A stretch of DNA of 64,000 nucleotides from Megascapheus bottae (GCA_024803745.1 JANJXV010000160.1:750001-814000), one strand, 5' to 3'; shown: positions 12,377-24,292, counted from the first letter of the stretch. Numbers and translations: made by a program. Notes: generated by a model not told the origin, from the letters alone.

Positions 12377-13629
12377 GGAATTGTTAATGCTAACTGATAT
12401 TTAAAGGCTATGATATACCTACTCTTTTTAGACAACTGATGTTTTCAAATCATTTGGAATAAATATAATTCATTCAACTTCTTTTCAGACTTCTGGTGAG
12501 TACCAGAAAGGATTTACTAATGGATATTTAGCTTCCTAACATGGCTCAAGCATTCAATAAGGTACCAACTAAACTGGAATTATAGTAAAATCACCTTCAG
12601 TAGCATGAATCATAAGTAATGATTGACAACAGATAACTACCAAGGCTTTTTTTCTACAAGAGCCTATAAATGATCTCAATCTGTCTCTTAGAAGAAACAA
12701 ACACCAATAATATCAGTGGAGATAGGAAGGTTGGGGCAGAAAAGCAACCCAGAAAAAAACTCAAACTCTTAGAAAGGAAAAAAAAATAACTAAAGCAGAA
12801 AGGGCCAGGGACATGATTCAAATAGTATAGCACACACAACTCTGTCCTCAAAAATCATGAGTACAGTATTTATCTTTCATTAATTCACACAATAGAGTTG
12901 CTAAAACTTTTTATAGGTACTGGCTTTATGAAAATTATTTAGTACAAAGTGAGGGTCAAGATTTAAAGACATTGCCTAAGCTACCAGAGCTTTGAAAATA
13001 TCTGAACACTGCACAGATAAATATTAAGGTTATTCTGTGAAGGATAAGGGGATACCTGGTATGCTATGACAGCTCATAAGTGATGATGAACCTTCACTGA
13101 AACACTGATTCATGAAGACACTTTGGGCAGTAGTGCTCCCTGTAACTACTACTCTGGCTGTTTCTTTCACTTCTTTCTAAGGCTAAATAATTCCTAGAAT
13201 TTCATGCCCTGTCTTCAAGTGAAATTAAATGTAGAATACTACAGCAGTGCTTTTACTTGGGAACTTGTGGCAAACACATTTGTCCAGCCTTGTCCAACAA
13301 ACAGAGGAGGGACACTGGCATAGCAACTCAGGCTTAGGGAGAACCTAAGCATGACATTTAGAAAAATATTTGTGAAAAAGAAGGGTTTTGTTTCCACAGC
13401 AACCAACTTTCTTAGTCTTCTGAGCTCTACTAAAAATAAAACAAATGAAAGCTGGTAAGAGAAACAGAGTAAGGTCTAATGTAGAATGGCACACAAAGCA
13501 AAAATAAAGGACGCTGAAGCCAAGTTCATTGGAAGAAGCATAGCAAATCCTCAGTTAATCATGAGTGTCCTAATCTGGTCATGACCCTTTAAATCTTCAT
13601 TTCTTTATTTTTTGGTAACTACTGGCCGT
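12377..13629. other. unique sequence, no gene seen
   Basis: No recognisable repeat or coding exon in about 1.25 kb. Confidence 0.45.
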
Positions 13630-14401
13630 GAGATTCTTCTCTTTCCATAAAGCAGAGCCTCCAGAATTTATTCATCTTGTACAATTGGGTTTCAGTGCCC
13701 AGGATCAGTAACTCTCTTGCCTCTGTTCTCGGCTACCCATCACCGCAACGCCGTGAGGCTATTTTAGGTAACTTGTACAAGTCTTTGTTGTCTTGTGATG
13801 AGGTTACTTTGCTTAACACAACATCTTCAGAATTCATCCCTACAGCTGCCTGTGGTTGAACTCCCTTCTTTTCTAGGGTTCCATAATACCCAATTTTGTG
13901 TATATAACACATATACTTTGTCCATTTACCTGTGGTTGAGCCCTTACCACTTCTTGAGTATGGTGCACAGTGCTTCAATCAACATTGGGATTTGGGTTTT
14001 CTTTGAGGTACCTTAACTTACCCTTTAGTAACAAGTCAATGCCTGGCCTCATAAAATGAATTTCTTTTAGTTTTTGAAATAACTAAAGAGTCATTATTGA
14101 TTCTCCTTTAAATGTTTGGTATGGTTCATCAGTGAACTGTTATGGTTTAAGCTTTTCTCCTAAATGACTGTATGTCATTTCTACATTCCATTTCTTCATG
14201 ATGAAATGCATAAGTGTTTTATGTTTGTAGGACTGTTTCCCAGTTCCCCTAGGTCAATTATTTTTCTTTCAGATAATTGTTATAAATTCTAATGGTCCTT
14301 TCTCTTTCTGAAGCATCCATTGTAATACCTCCTCGCTTTTTATCTAAATTTATTTATTTTTATATTGTTTATTTCTTAGTATAGATGAAGAACTTTAATT
14401 T

Positions 14402-14597
14402 TTCTTTTTTTTGCCAGTCCTGGGCTTGAGCTCAGGGCCTGAGCACTGTCCTTGGAGTTTCTCAAGGCTAGAGCTCTACCACTTGATCCTCAGCACCACT
14501 TCCGGCTTTTTCTATGTATGTGGTACCGAGGAATCGAACCCGGGTCTTCATGCATGCTAGGCAAGCACTTTAACCACTAGGCCAAACTCCCAGCTCC
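14402..14597 (-). mobile_element. ID-like SINE dimer with intact pol III boxes, antisense
   Basis: On the minus strand the first ID-like monomer (14597 to about 14515) has an exact A box TGGCCTAGTGG (complement at 14574-14584) and an exact B box GGTTCGATTCC (complement at 14530-14540). A short linker leads to a second, more divergent tRNA-like monomer (about 14510 to 14412; 'gaggatcaagtggtagag' equivalent), ending in an A-rich tail (T run at 14402-14412). It is inserted into the antisense L1, and is the best preserved SINE promoter in the window. Confidence 0.8.
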
Positions 14598-14799
14598 TGA
14601 AGGAGTTTAATTTTTATAAGTTCACTGATTTTTGTCTTTACTGATTTTCCATTTTCTTTGTTTCTATTGCTGTTTTGGTTCTACATTAAATACTAATTTC
14701 TGCAAACTAGACTTCATTTGTCCTTTTTTTTCAATGTCATTATAATGTGTAATGTATAATGTTAGGTTACTTATTTGAAACACTTCTTGTTTCATTTTG

Positions 14800-15085
14800 A
14801 CTGTCCTGGGTTTTGAACTCAAGGTTTTATGTTTGCTAAGAAGGTGCTCGGTCACTTGAACCAAAACTCCAGATCTATGTTGCAGTTATTTTTAAGATAG
14901 AGCCTCAGTGATGGACCTTGATACTCCTGTTCACTCTTCTCAGACTAGCTGGACTACTAGCACATGCCGCCATTCCCAGCACCTGTTGAAGTGGGATCTC
15001 ATGAAAGCTTCTGCCTATACTAAATTCTGATTTTCCAGATCTCTGCCTCCTGTACAGCTGGGGTGATAGGTGTGTGCAATTGGTT
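14800..15085 (-). mobile_element. diverged composite SINE, antisense
   Basis: The left part (14803-14875) is a decayed ID-like arm in complement ('tcctgggttttgaactcaagg', 'ggtgctcggtcacttgaacc'). The right part (about 14950-15085) shows the complement of a B1-like arm ('agatctctgcctcctgtacagctggggtgatagg'). The middle is too diverged to assign. It interrupts the same old L1. Confidence 0.5.
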
Positions 15086-15454
15086 ATGAGAGATCTTATG
15101 ACCTTTCTCCCTCCAGGATGACCTTCAATGGCCTGGGCAGTTTTGCTTTATATATTTACTCTTATGATAGTGATTATGTATTTACCACTATTATGATTTC
15201 TTGGTGAATTGGAACTTACATAACTACATATTGTTTCTGTTTATGTCTTAGAACAATTTTTACTGAAATTCTACTCTGTATGATATAAATATAGCCACTT
15301 CATTCTTTTTTTTTGCTTGCCTTTTGCATGGGATGTCTATTCTTTTCCTTCACTTTCAGCCTACACATGCCCTTAAATGTAAAGTAAGTTACTTATAGCC
15401 AACATATAGTTTGATTTTAAGCTACACGTGCACATGCACAAATACATATAAAAT

Positions 15455-15650
15455 TTTTGAACTCAGGCACGCTTACTTGATTTACGTGGTTGGCCAGAAC
15501 TCTACCATTTAAATCAGTACAGCCCTGCTCTTTGCTCGTTATTTTACAGATGTGGTCTAGAAAACTCCTCACTGACTGGCCTTGGACCACAATCCTTCGG
15601 ATCTCAACCTGCTGAGTAACTATGATTATAGGCCTGACACACCAGTCTCC
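15455..15650 (-). mobile_element. composite SINE (B1-like + ID-like), antisense
   Basis: Complement shows the B1-like block at 15595-15640 ('ggatctcaacctgctgagtaactatgattatagg') and the ID-like arm at 15457-15530 ('tttgaactcaggcac', 'ctctaccatttaaatcagtacagccc'). It is substantially mutated. Confidence 0.6.
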
Positions 15651-15654
15651 AAAC

Positions 15655-17185
15655 TCATCCTGTTTTCCATGTAGCCTCTCTAAGACAATAGTAATTTAAA
15701 TGTCTCTTGTGCCATGAATATTTCATACTTTCTCATGATCACATTTCTCTACCTTCCAAGGTAACTTTCTTTGTTTTAAAGTTCATGTGATCAAATGGGG
15801 TCTACCTAAATTTTACAATGGAGGAGAGTTTCCTTATTTTAAAACCTGGTCTACAAACTTAATCCTATCTGTAAGGCCCTTTTTCCTATACAATTCAAGA
15901 TATTCATAACTTGTAGAGATTAGGAATCATTATCATACCTACTACAGTCACAAATCCAAGAAACAAATACTCATGAATACTACTTACGCCAAACAACACA
16001 GATCTGTTGTCCTAATCATAACTCAGGGATCTCTAGGAAATAAATGTCATCAACAGAATATTACTGTTAAAATAAAGCTCTTAAATTAACTTAATGAAGA
16101 TAAATACATTATTTAGTTTTACAATCTTTATCGCTGTATGCAGTCGCTAGTACTACACAAAGGTCAAGGTGCTGTGGTGTGGGATATATGAATAGTTAAT
16201 AACCAACATTTGTTCTCAGTCTTCCTCCATTTGGAAGAATAGATGGAGTCATTACTATTGTGTACAGTGCCTTGAAGCCAGTTTAAATAAGTCACTTTTT
16301 TACTGGGCTTGATTTACATAAACTATTAAACATTTTCAATGGATCAAAAGACAATATTGCCCCACAGAGTCATCTGTCATTTGTTTATTCTCATTAGCTG
16401 TATGAAAAATAAACCATGGAACTGCATAAAAATATATTGGAATCAAAGCTTTCTTTACTGTTTAAATTACAATTCAGAACTCTGAATTTAAATGCTGGCA
16501 ATGTAAAAAAGCAAGCAAACAATGGCATTAAACAAGGCTGGAAAGTCACTACAACCTCTTTAACAATTTGCCTTTGGAGTACATGGCTGTCTGTAAATAT
16601 CTCCTAATGTAATAGTAGACAAGGGTCAAAAGTACTAACCCCTGAGATTCACTATTCTCCTCTGAATAACAACCTGTTTTTCATGGGATGTTTTAAAGAT
16701 AGAGGCAATTCACAAAAGTGCTTTAACAATGTATTTGCCTAGGATACTTTCAAAATATTAACCTGACTCTGGTTTCAGATTTGGTATTATATCTGATTCA
16801 TACAGTTTACTACTATTTATTCATTTTATTTCTAATTTCTAATACACAGTCAATAGTACTGATGATGAGTTAGGCAAGGAATTAGGAAACCTTGTGTTTG
16901 AGAATGATGTCTCAGATGTTAATTTTAAAAATTTTTACATATCGGCTACTGACATTAGCAGAATGGATTGTGATACACAGCATTGTCTTACTGACTCCCA
17001 CAATCCTTGCAAAATCTGTTTGTATATCCAAGGGTAAACACTATTCCCCAAAAATTCTGTCAAGAGTTCATGAGATACAACCCATTCTACAAGAGTTAAT
17101 AACATAAAATAGTGTCCAAACCTCCTCTTCTTGAAAGGAATCTACTAGTATTATCACTGCTATTTTTTGCTTCACTTTATTTTGA
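15655..17185. other. unique sequence, no gene seen
   Basis: No repeat identified with confidence. The part around 16200-16400 is free of obvious repeats, and I see no exon there. Part of the left end could still belong to the old L1 upstream. Confidence 0.4.
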
Positions 17186-17188
17186 CAT

Positions 17189-17390
17189 TTTAGCACTAGG
17201 AATTGAACCTATGCCTCCCACGGGATAGGCAATCATTCTACCTAGTAATTCTTGGTGTTCTTTGATTTGCATTTGTATTTGGTGTTTGAGAAAGAAGCTC
17301 ACTAACTTTCTTTTGTTTGGCTCCAGACAACACCGTCCTGCCTCCTGAATAGCTAGCTGAGACATCAGTCATGTGCCACCATATTGGGCA
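17189..17390 (-). mobile_element. diverged composite SINE, antisense
   Basis: Left end matches an ID-like arm in complement ('gcactaggaattgaacctatgcctcccac', 'ggcaatcattctacc'). Right end matches a B1-like arm in complement ('cctcctgaatagctagctgaga' through 'catgtgccaccata'). The centre has diverged. Confidence 0.55.
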
Positions 17391-17394
17391 CATC

Positions 17395-18373
17395 GCTTAA
17401 TAAAGCCACACTAGGTATGATCAATGGCAAATAAAATTTCAGTGGCTGTGAACTACGAAGTCACTAAGCTAGGCAAGTCTTACCCTGGACACAGAAGTGC
17501 TCTTAGTGTTCCTTTGAGGCACCCTGGTGCAATTACAAAGCCTTCTTGTCATGCTATGTAGAACAACACAGCCAGGCACCAGGCTTCACCTATGCTGTCT
17601 CCACTGGTACAGTCTCATCTACATATGGCTCATATATGTTTAAGTTCAGTTTCAAAAAATGTGTGTCCACTACTTCAGGAAATAAACAGCAAAATGCAAA
17701 TTCAAAATTCCTTCACATGAAAAGACCTGAAACAAATAGCGCATGTGAACTCCTGCGTTTCTGATATGGAAAGACATGTAACAAATAGCACATGTGAACT
17801 CCCACGTTTCTCAGCTGTCTTACAGTTTAGCTTGCCGAGCAGAGATGGGAAAGAGAAAAGGGTTAATGATTGCATCTTGTTCTTGAAATGGGAACCAAAG
17901 GGGGAATGTGCTACTTTGAGACAAGGAAATCAAAAGCTAGTCCAGAATTCTCCAGATTCTCATTTTTCCAAATATGAGGTAAATGGGCAAGACTGTGTCA
18001 TATGGGTAGAGCCCCAAGGAGGGAAGCCTCCATCTTCCACTCCCTGGGAGGCTGTGAGAAAAGCCAAGGCCTCTGCTAACCCACACTGGACATGCAAAAT
18101 GTATGCAGTGGATACTTTAGTTACATTGTGTGTAAACACAAGAAGGAGTCTGGGCTATACACAGTATAAGCAAACAGGTCAAGGTTGCTGAGATGAGAAG
18201 GTAACCCCCAGTCTCCTGACATGCAGACCTAAGTTCTCATTACAGTCACTACTCTGGTTCCATTGACCACAGCAGAATAATAAACAACATCCCTGAAAAT
18301 GGATTTAAAGACCACTCAATCCAAATTCTCTAAGCTCAAGGTGACAGCCCACTATCCAGAGGCTATTAAAAGC
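17395..18373. other. unassigned sequence with a long open run
   Basis: Contains a stop-free plus-strand run of 148 codons (17745-18191) that begins inside a 49-bp tandem duplication. I recognise no protein family in it, and see no start in good context, no signal peptide and no convincing splice sites. In AT-rich mammalian DNA such a run is unusual but not proof of coding. A decayed retroelement or pseudogene source is possible. Confidence 0.35.
17719..17816 (+). repeat. 49-bp tandem duplication, two copies
   Basis: Units 17719-17767 and 17768-17816 share the core 'acaaatagcrcatgtgaact' and 'cgtttct' with a handful of substitutions, giving a head-to-tail duplication of about 49 bp. Confidence 0.75.
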
Positions 18374-18485
18374 CAATGGTGGGCTCAGTACCCAAGACTC
18401 ACACCTGTAGTTCTGGGTACTCACTCAGTAGACTGCATCTCAGTTAAGCAGTGACTGGCGTCTGTGACCTGGATCAGTATAATAA
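18374..18485 (+). mobile_element. B1-like SINE, diverged
   Basis: Sense 7SL-like arm: 'tggtgggctcagtacccaagactcacacctgtagttctgggtactcactcag' corresponds to the B1/Alu 'ggctcacacctgtaatcccagctactcagg' start. The 3' half is poorly conserved and there is no clear ID-like arm. Confidence 0.5.
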
Positions 18486-18649
18486 CAAGCTATAGGATAT
18501 AAAGGTACCAGGAACATGAGTTTGGGAAGCCGACTCTTAGCCACTAGCCATTTGGCTACTTTATGTCCCTCATTGTAGTTATCTACCTAAACAGGCTTTT
18601 TGTGAGGTTTTGTAATCTGAAGCAAGGTCACTGTCATCTAGTTATCACC

Positions 18650-18965
18650 TTGTCTTGGGTCCGAAAAATAGAACACAGTCCTGTAACAAGTTCTACAAAG
18701 TAGGTTTATTAGTTACAAGAACAGGAGTCCAAGATCCACTGCAAGCTGGTTCCTAACGCTAAAGAAAGCTCTCCACAGCAGTCGCCTCACTTGCACCACA
18801 GGTGAAGGATTCCCCAAAAGTTTCATCTTAAGTTTTACACGAGGACAGATGAGTTTCTGTGTTAAAGGGCATCTGTCTCCTAAATGGGACTAGAATGAGC
18901 ACAGATGTTTTCATCATGACAAATTTATCATCTTGATAAATTGCATTCCTATACAATACAACCTA
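18650..18965 (-). mobile_element. possible solo LTR (endogenous retrovirus-like), antisense
   Basis: On the minus strand the sequence ends in GGACCCAAGACA, a plausible LTR terminus, preceded by a polyadenylation signal AATAAA (complement within 18702-18712) and a short R/U5-like stretch. No primer-binding site, polypurine tract or internal viral genes are visible next to it, and the other end is not defined. No coding sequence is present. An unrelated unique sequence with a chance AATAAA is the alternative. Confidence 0.3.
18922..18942. repeat. perfect 9-bp inverted repeat
   Basis: Arms aatttatca and tgataaatt are perfect complements separated by tct. It lies inside the possible LTR. Such short AT-rich hairpins are common by chance. 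Confidence 0.6.
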
Positions 18966-19189
18966 CAGTTAATTTGGAGCATTACAAATGATGCAAAGGA
19001 AAGAAATGGGTCTCTCTAAGGCCACTCAGAAAAATGTTCCACAGAAATGAATTTAACTAATTGAGAATTTATTTACATGTGCTTTTGAAAGTTTAATACC
19101 TTCATAACCCATTATTTTATATAGTATTTTGTCTCTTCAAAGTAAAGGACAATATAACAGCTTCCATGTACCAGCATGGCCCTTAGTGT

Positions 19190-19395
19190 TTATGAATATC
19201 TGCTCATCTAATGTTCACAGAAATTTGAGGCATTTACTCTTAGTAATCTCAGAGGTTTTTCAAAGAAAACAGTGAAGCACAGAGTGGCTTGTTCAAGGTC
19301 ATCTAGGTTGTAAATGAATGCAGTAAGTTTTGAAGCTAAGCAGCAGCTTTCAGAACCCATATTTACATCCATTAAGCTACAATGCCAAGGATGAA
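19190..19395 (+). mobile_element. MIR-like relic
   Basis: The middle and 3' part follow the MIR order: 'cagtgaagcacagagtggc' (gaaactgaggcacagag), 'cttgttcaaggtcatctagg' (cttgcccaaggtcacacag), 'cagaacccatatttacatcc', and 'attaagctacaatgcc' (ccactatgctac). Confidence 0.65.
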
Positions 19396-21766
19396 AGCCT
19401 AAAAAGGGGTAGATATACCCCTGTACTCCAACTACCATTTTTAAGGTCAGTATAAATGTTTGGAGGTGTGTAAGCAAAATTGCAATTGTGCCTTTCTTCA
19501 ACTACACTAGATATAAAGTGCATGCTATAAGTAGAAATGGCAGAGAAGGGTAAGAGATGACAGGAGATTAGGAAGAGGAATGAATATTTTGACTAGTTAG
19601 ACAGGCTGGTAGCACTAAGAAATGTCTGAAACACAATGAACTATATATAATCCCGGAATTCTAGCTCTGAGGCTATTGTGGGGCACATCTTCAACTAAAA
19701 TAAGAAGTGGAATCTAAAACCCAGACTAAATTAGACTCATAGTTTCTAAAGATTATCTAATTTAATTGTATTATTATATAAATTACAGAAACACTGCCTT
19801 TGGCCACAAAGTCAATTTACTATTTTTTTCATCTTTTTAACAAGATTCTCTTAAATGAATTTTTTCATTAAATTAATGAATTCATGTAATTTTACTCAAG
19901 CCAAGAAAACTGAATAGATATTATCATCTAAAGCAAGGAGTCTGGGACCACAGTGTCCTGGACCAGTCCATTCTTGTCTGTAAAATTCAGTGTTTCAACC
20001 AAAAGGGATTATTTCCACATTCCATTCTGATAGAATGTTTTGCTCAGGGTCCAGTAAGAATTTCTGGGAAAAGGTATTCTGTTTAGCCATTTATTAAGCA
20101 CCTTAATTCATGAATAAAAACAACCCCCAAAGGATCAACAGTTGGTGAAATTATGCAGGACAGATATATAGACACGAAGACTCTGGGCATTACATCTTTT
20201 GTAAAGGCTCATGGATAAATAGTAGCTAAAATCTCCAGGATTTAGCTTCCTGTGTTTCTGATTTCTCTGGATGGGGAACTTTCTATGACTAATAGCACCC
20301 TCTGGCATCTGTTTCTCTAGGGGGAACAATACATTAGCCATAGAAAGATTAAATATAATGATTATGATTTCCATTTCTGGGACAAGGCCTTTTCATCAAT
20401 AATTATGATTCGGTGCCAAACTGGCAATCTTTAAGCACTGGCCCTATCGTTCATAATAATGAGCAGATTCATAACCCATGCTCCTTAGCTGTAGAAGGCT
20501 AATTAGGACTTTAACCAAAAACACCACTCATGTGAACTGCTCACAGAGGTCACTGGCTACAGAACACCAGTTCTGGCCAAATGAACTCCATGTGCTGACC
20601 AGGAGTAAAGAGTACCTGCACTAGAAAAGGAAGTTACAGCTCAGAGTGTAACCCTCAGAGACAGGCAAGTTTTAATTCCTGCAGGAGTATGTGCTTAAAC
20701 ATGCAAATGGAAATCATAGCCAAATCAAATATTCCAAAGGGCAGTGAACAACTATGGATAAAATATGAAATTATTGTCCTTAATGTACTATGTTGTCTCT
20801 CATTTCCTTTGCTGTCCCTTGTTTATCTCATATTGTTACAGTATCTCACAATTCGTATCTTTAAAGGGCATGTGTTCTAGTTGGAAGACAAAGAGGTGGA
20901 CTGGAGACTTTTCTGTTTGCTAAACATAATACAATTACATAGGAGTTACCTAAAATCCTGTGAAGAGCCTAAGGTGATTTGTCCAGGTATCCAAGTTAGG
21001 CAAGAAGAAGATTTGCTTTTACCAGCAAAACCAGTCTTTGTATAAAGCCTAGCATTATTTCCTACATAAAAATTATCTCAGGAGTTCTCCCCTCTTAGGT
21101 CCGCCTGCATTATTGCCTCAGAGTCCCTCTCTGTACACAAGCACTATTCAGCCATGGTTCATAGGAATCATTGGACATTTAAACACTCAATGTCCTTATG
21201 TCTTCAGCCACTGAGGAAACTGAAGTACAAGTCTTTACTGCCCTTCTCTATATAGACACTTGAGGAGGATTTAAAAAGCCTTGGGTGGTCATGTTAGGAT
21301 ATGTAAGTCTCCATTAACTGGTCTCATGACTCCATACAGTGTGGTCAGAGAGATTTCTATGGGATTATGCAGCACTTTTCATTTAGAAGCAGCTGCTGTT
21401 TCCTGAGATAGAGAGAGAGCCAATCACTTATGTATACTACCAAATGCTTTAAACACTTGAAATCTTCATACAGGGATGATGTTTCAGGGTATCCTGCCAA
21501 CACCAATTTTTGCAGTACTTTAGACAACAGCAAAAGGAAAAGGAAATTCAGTGCTCTTGGCTATTCACACATCAAGGCACAATGATTTCAAGTTCCAATT
21601 ATTTGTGGGTTATCTGAGACGGCAGTCTATGTTGCACTGTGTTCTCAGCCTGTGTTCAACACCCAACTACAGCTGTTATCCTTTTCCACAATAGAACTCT
21701 TTGCTATTTCCATAAGTGATTCTCCTCTCTGATTAAGTAGAACAATATACATAAGAATATCCTAGC
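19396..21766. other. unique sequence, no gene seen
   Basis: About 2.4 kb with no recognised repeat. The part at 20400-20530 (a run of short AT-rich homeodomain-like TAAT sites) is a weak candidate for conserved non-coding sequence. Confidence 0.4.
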
Positions 21767-21767
21767 A

Positions 21768-22163
21768 GAGATTTGCAATAGAGCAAAAAAACCTTGATAC
21801 AAAAGGCCATATAGTAGGACGCTAAATGAAAGGATCTCTAGGATATAGAAACATAAGCCATATAATGAATGCTTGTTGTTCTTAAGGTACTATGTTATCT
21901 CTCATGTCTTTTGCTGTCCCTTGGTTATCTCATATTGTTACAGTATCTCACTTTGTTACCTGATATATCGGATATATTTGTATTTGGTTATTTGAATTTG
22001 GATAGGGAACGGGGGAAAACAAGATGAGGGGTGGGGGTGAGGGGAGGGAAATGGGGACCAAGGCATGTGGAAGGGTATCAATGTATGGGAATTAATGCAC
22101 CATCTATCTGGCAAATATCATGTAACCTTTCTATTAATTACAATAAAAAATATATGAAAAAAA
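21768..22163 (+). mobile_element. L1 3' UTR, sense, 5'-truncated
   Basis: Begins in the 3' UTR at 'ctagcagagatttgcaatag' and runs through the 'ccatatagta', 'gctgtcccttggttatct' and G-rich blocks to the tail 'ctattaattacaataaaaaa' (22130-22163). It has the young tail type. No part of ORF2 is present. Confidence 0.85.
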
Positions 22164-22448
22164 AAGAATCCCAACTTGTGCCACTAGTTGTTACACAAAC
22201 AAATACCAGTTCTGCTATACTCAGCTGGTATTTGTCTGGTATACTCAGCTTTTGCACAGCTCATTTTCCAACCTAAAAAGAGCTTCTCTTGCAAGCAATC
22301 TAAACACTGATAACAGATTGAAGCCTAATCTGTCTCATGCCTAACCTCTGCCTGCTTTCACTACCCTCCAAAAACACACTTTCATACGAGGAAAAAGTAA
22401 CTTTAATTTTAGATGATTCCAACTGTCTTAAGGTTCCACCAGGTTACT
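22164..22448. other. unique sequence, no gene seen
   Basis: Short stretch to the right of the L1, with a small imperfect direct repeat ('tatactcagct' twice at about 22217-22250). No gene recognised. Confidence 0.4.
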
Positions 22449-22720
22449 GCTGGCTTGTTTTGAAGCTGATTGCTTCATTACTGCTTTCAGGGGAATTAAT
22501 ATCAACTGCCTGCTTGCTGTCCTTGTTAATATCTTTAAAACTTCTTGATTTGGGCCCCTGATAGAAAGACACCCAATGATGGGGCAGTGATTTCTCTATC
22601 TTCCCGTAAGTGTCTGATCTCATTAATTAATGAGGTGACCAGGGAGCTGGACTCACTTGTCACTATTAGACAGCTAATATGATAATCAAGACTCGTGCGG
22701 GCAAAGTATGAGAACAAAAA
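22449..22720. promoter_or_regulatory. candidate conserved non-coding element (homeodomain sites)
   Basis: Repeat-free block with a balanced composition and dense AT-core motifs. It contains the perfect 16-bp palindrome CTCATTAATTAATGAG at 22619-22634 (two overlapping TAATTA-type homeodomain cores) together with 'gttaatatc', 'ttaatatca' and 'gctaatatgataatc'. Vertebrate developmental enhancers often look like this. Conservation cannot be seen from one sequence, so this is a prediction. Confidence 0.3.
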
Positions 22721-24054
22721 CCTTTCTGCTCCCCTCCTTTGTCAAGCTGACAAATGACCTATCCTAATGTGGGCCTCTTTTAATAGTAAATATTTTATAA
22801 ACACAAATGCTAAGGAAACAACAAGACAAGTTTATTCCACTCCAAACAATTTGGAATGACATATATACAAGGCCAGAAACCCAGCTCTAGGAGTTCCAAC
22901 AAGTGGAGTCTTGCCACTTACCTCAATTTCCCAAATAAAGAGCAGAATGGTGCTGAAGGGCAAGAAGAGCAGACTTACTATGCAATGTGAGTACAGAGTA
23001 ATGTAGGAAGAGACAAAGTAAACACTTCAGTTAACCTTTACAGAGATGAACTTTAGGTTTAAAAATAGGAAGAACTGAGGCAGAACACTAGGGGTATGTA
23101 TAATTATTCAACTGTCTCAGATAAAGTTGGGCCATGCTCCTGGCCCTAATTAGTTCTTTACATGTTGTGGTTACTAACTTTTGGTCTGGTAATTCACAGA
23201 CGGTATCTACCTAGAAGAAAGGGGATGCTAAAAACACAACAAACACAGGCCTAAAGGTCAGTAAGAGGGACAGTACAGTGGGAGAAGGGAAAGATCGTTT
23301 TGGTATATAAAAACTGAGAGAAGAAAAAAGATATTATAAAGGGGTATCATGGAATTAGAGAGCTCTTATTCATACATAAATCCTTCCAAGGGTATCCTGT
23401 AACATCACTTCCCATCATCTTCAACATCCTTTCAGTCTCTGAAGGATACAGGTTTACAGAATGAAGCATGGGTGTCCACCAGGGAGATGTGGGAATTTTA
23501 TTTCACCTCTGTGGACTTCAGCAAGCTGCTAGATATTCCAGAGATGTAAATTCCACATGCAAGCCACTTCATGCACTAAGCATGCATTCGTAGGCATTAA
23601 TTAAGCTGCATTAAGTCAGTCAGCTCAAATAAGGCTGGACATTAACAAGGTGGACTGGATCATTTTCAGAAGTTGCTTTCTGCTCCCATTAGCAGACTGA
23701 TTATACTCTAGCTCTCATTCAGGGGCATGTCACCAAACTGTCTACCAAAAGGTACATTACAAGAATGCAAAATTTTAAACACTGAATATCTGAGGAAAAC
23801 AATAAGAATATTGAACACTGGAGTCACGCTTTTTTACCTCTTCAGCAAAAGTAGTAATCAACACAAATGTTTACTGTTTGGAACTGCTGAACCTAAAATA
23901 TGTATGTGGATGGAAATGCAATGTCCACAGGATCTGTTTGCAATGTACTAGCTATTACACTGCAAACAAAATTACTTCTTATGTAAAATGTATCCCACAT
24001 GCTCAGAATCCATCCCGATCAACACACTGAAGTATAACTTATGATCCAGAAATG
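22721..24054. other. unique sequence, no gene seen
   Basis: About 1.3 kb without recognised repeat or coding exon. Confidence 0.4.
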
Positions 24055-24292
24055 AAATTATGTATCTGACTTGGTTACCTGGTGTATTGTATATATGTTT
24101 ATTTGCTTATTTGAAATGGGGAAAGGAATGGAGAAAACAAGATGATTGGGAGGGGGTAGGAGAAGGGAAAGGGGGCAAAAACATGAGAAAGTGTATCAAG
24201 GTTGGAGAAGTAATGTCCCCACTACCTGACAAATATAACTGTATCCCCTCTGTACCTTATCCAGACAATAAAATATAAAAAAAAATCTTTAA
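24055..24292 (+). mobile_element. L1 3' end, older subfamily, sense
   Basis: Starts at 'tatctgacttggttacctgg', includes the G-rich tract near 24110-24180, the 'gtatcaagg' block, and the tail 'cttatccagacaataaaatataaaaaaaa'. It is the sense counterpart of the antisense copies at 2455 and 12222. Confidence 0.75.

Larger units (their letters stand above)
13630..15425 (-). mobile_element. old antisense L1, internally deleted, with nested SINEs
   Basis: Three parts of one decayed antisense L1 can be recognised. At 13630-14030 lies the 3' UTR and ORF2 end (the 'tcatcttgtacaattg', 'tgcttaacacaacatc' and 'gtgtatataacac' blocks, ending in 'agtgcttcaatcaacattggg'). At 14035-14400 lies the RT region complement ('gcctggcctcataaaatgaa', 'ctttaaatgtttggt'). 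At 14640-14795 and 15160-15425 lies the region between endonuclease and RT ('gttaggttacttatttgaaac', then 'tctgtatgatataaatatagcc'). A large piece of ORF2 is missing between the first and second parts. Two SINEs interrupt it, so they are younger than the L1. Confidence 0.65.

Noticed and set aside
14515..14597. tRNA gene (A and B boxes present)
   Set aside because: Boxes are exact but the surrounding sequence is an ID-like SINE dimer with an A-rich tail, and no cloverleaf with a normal anticodon arm and acceptor stem is evident.
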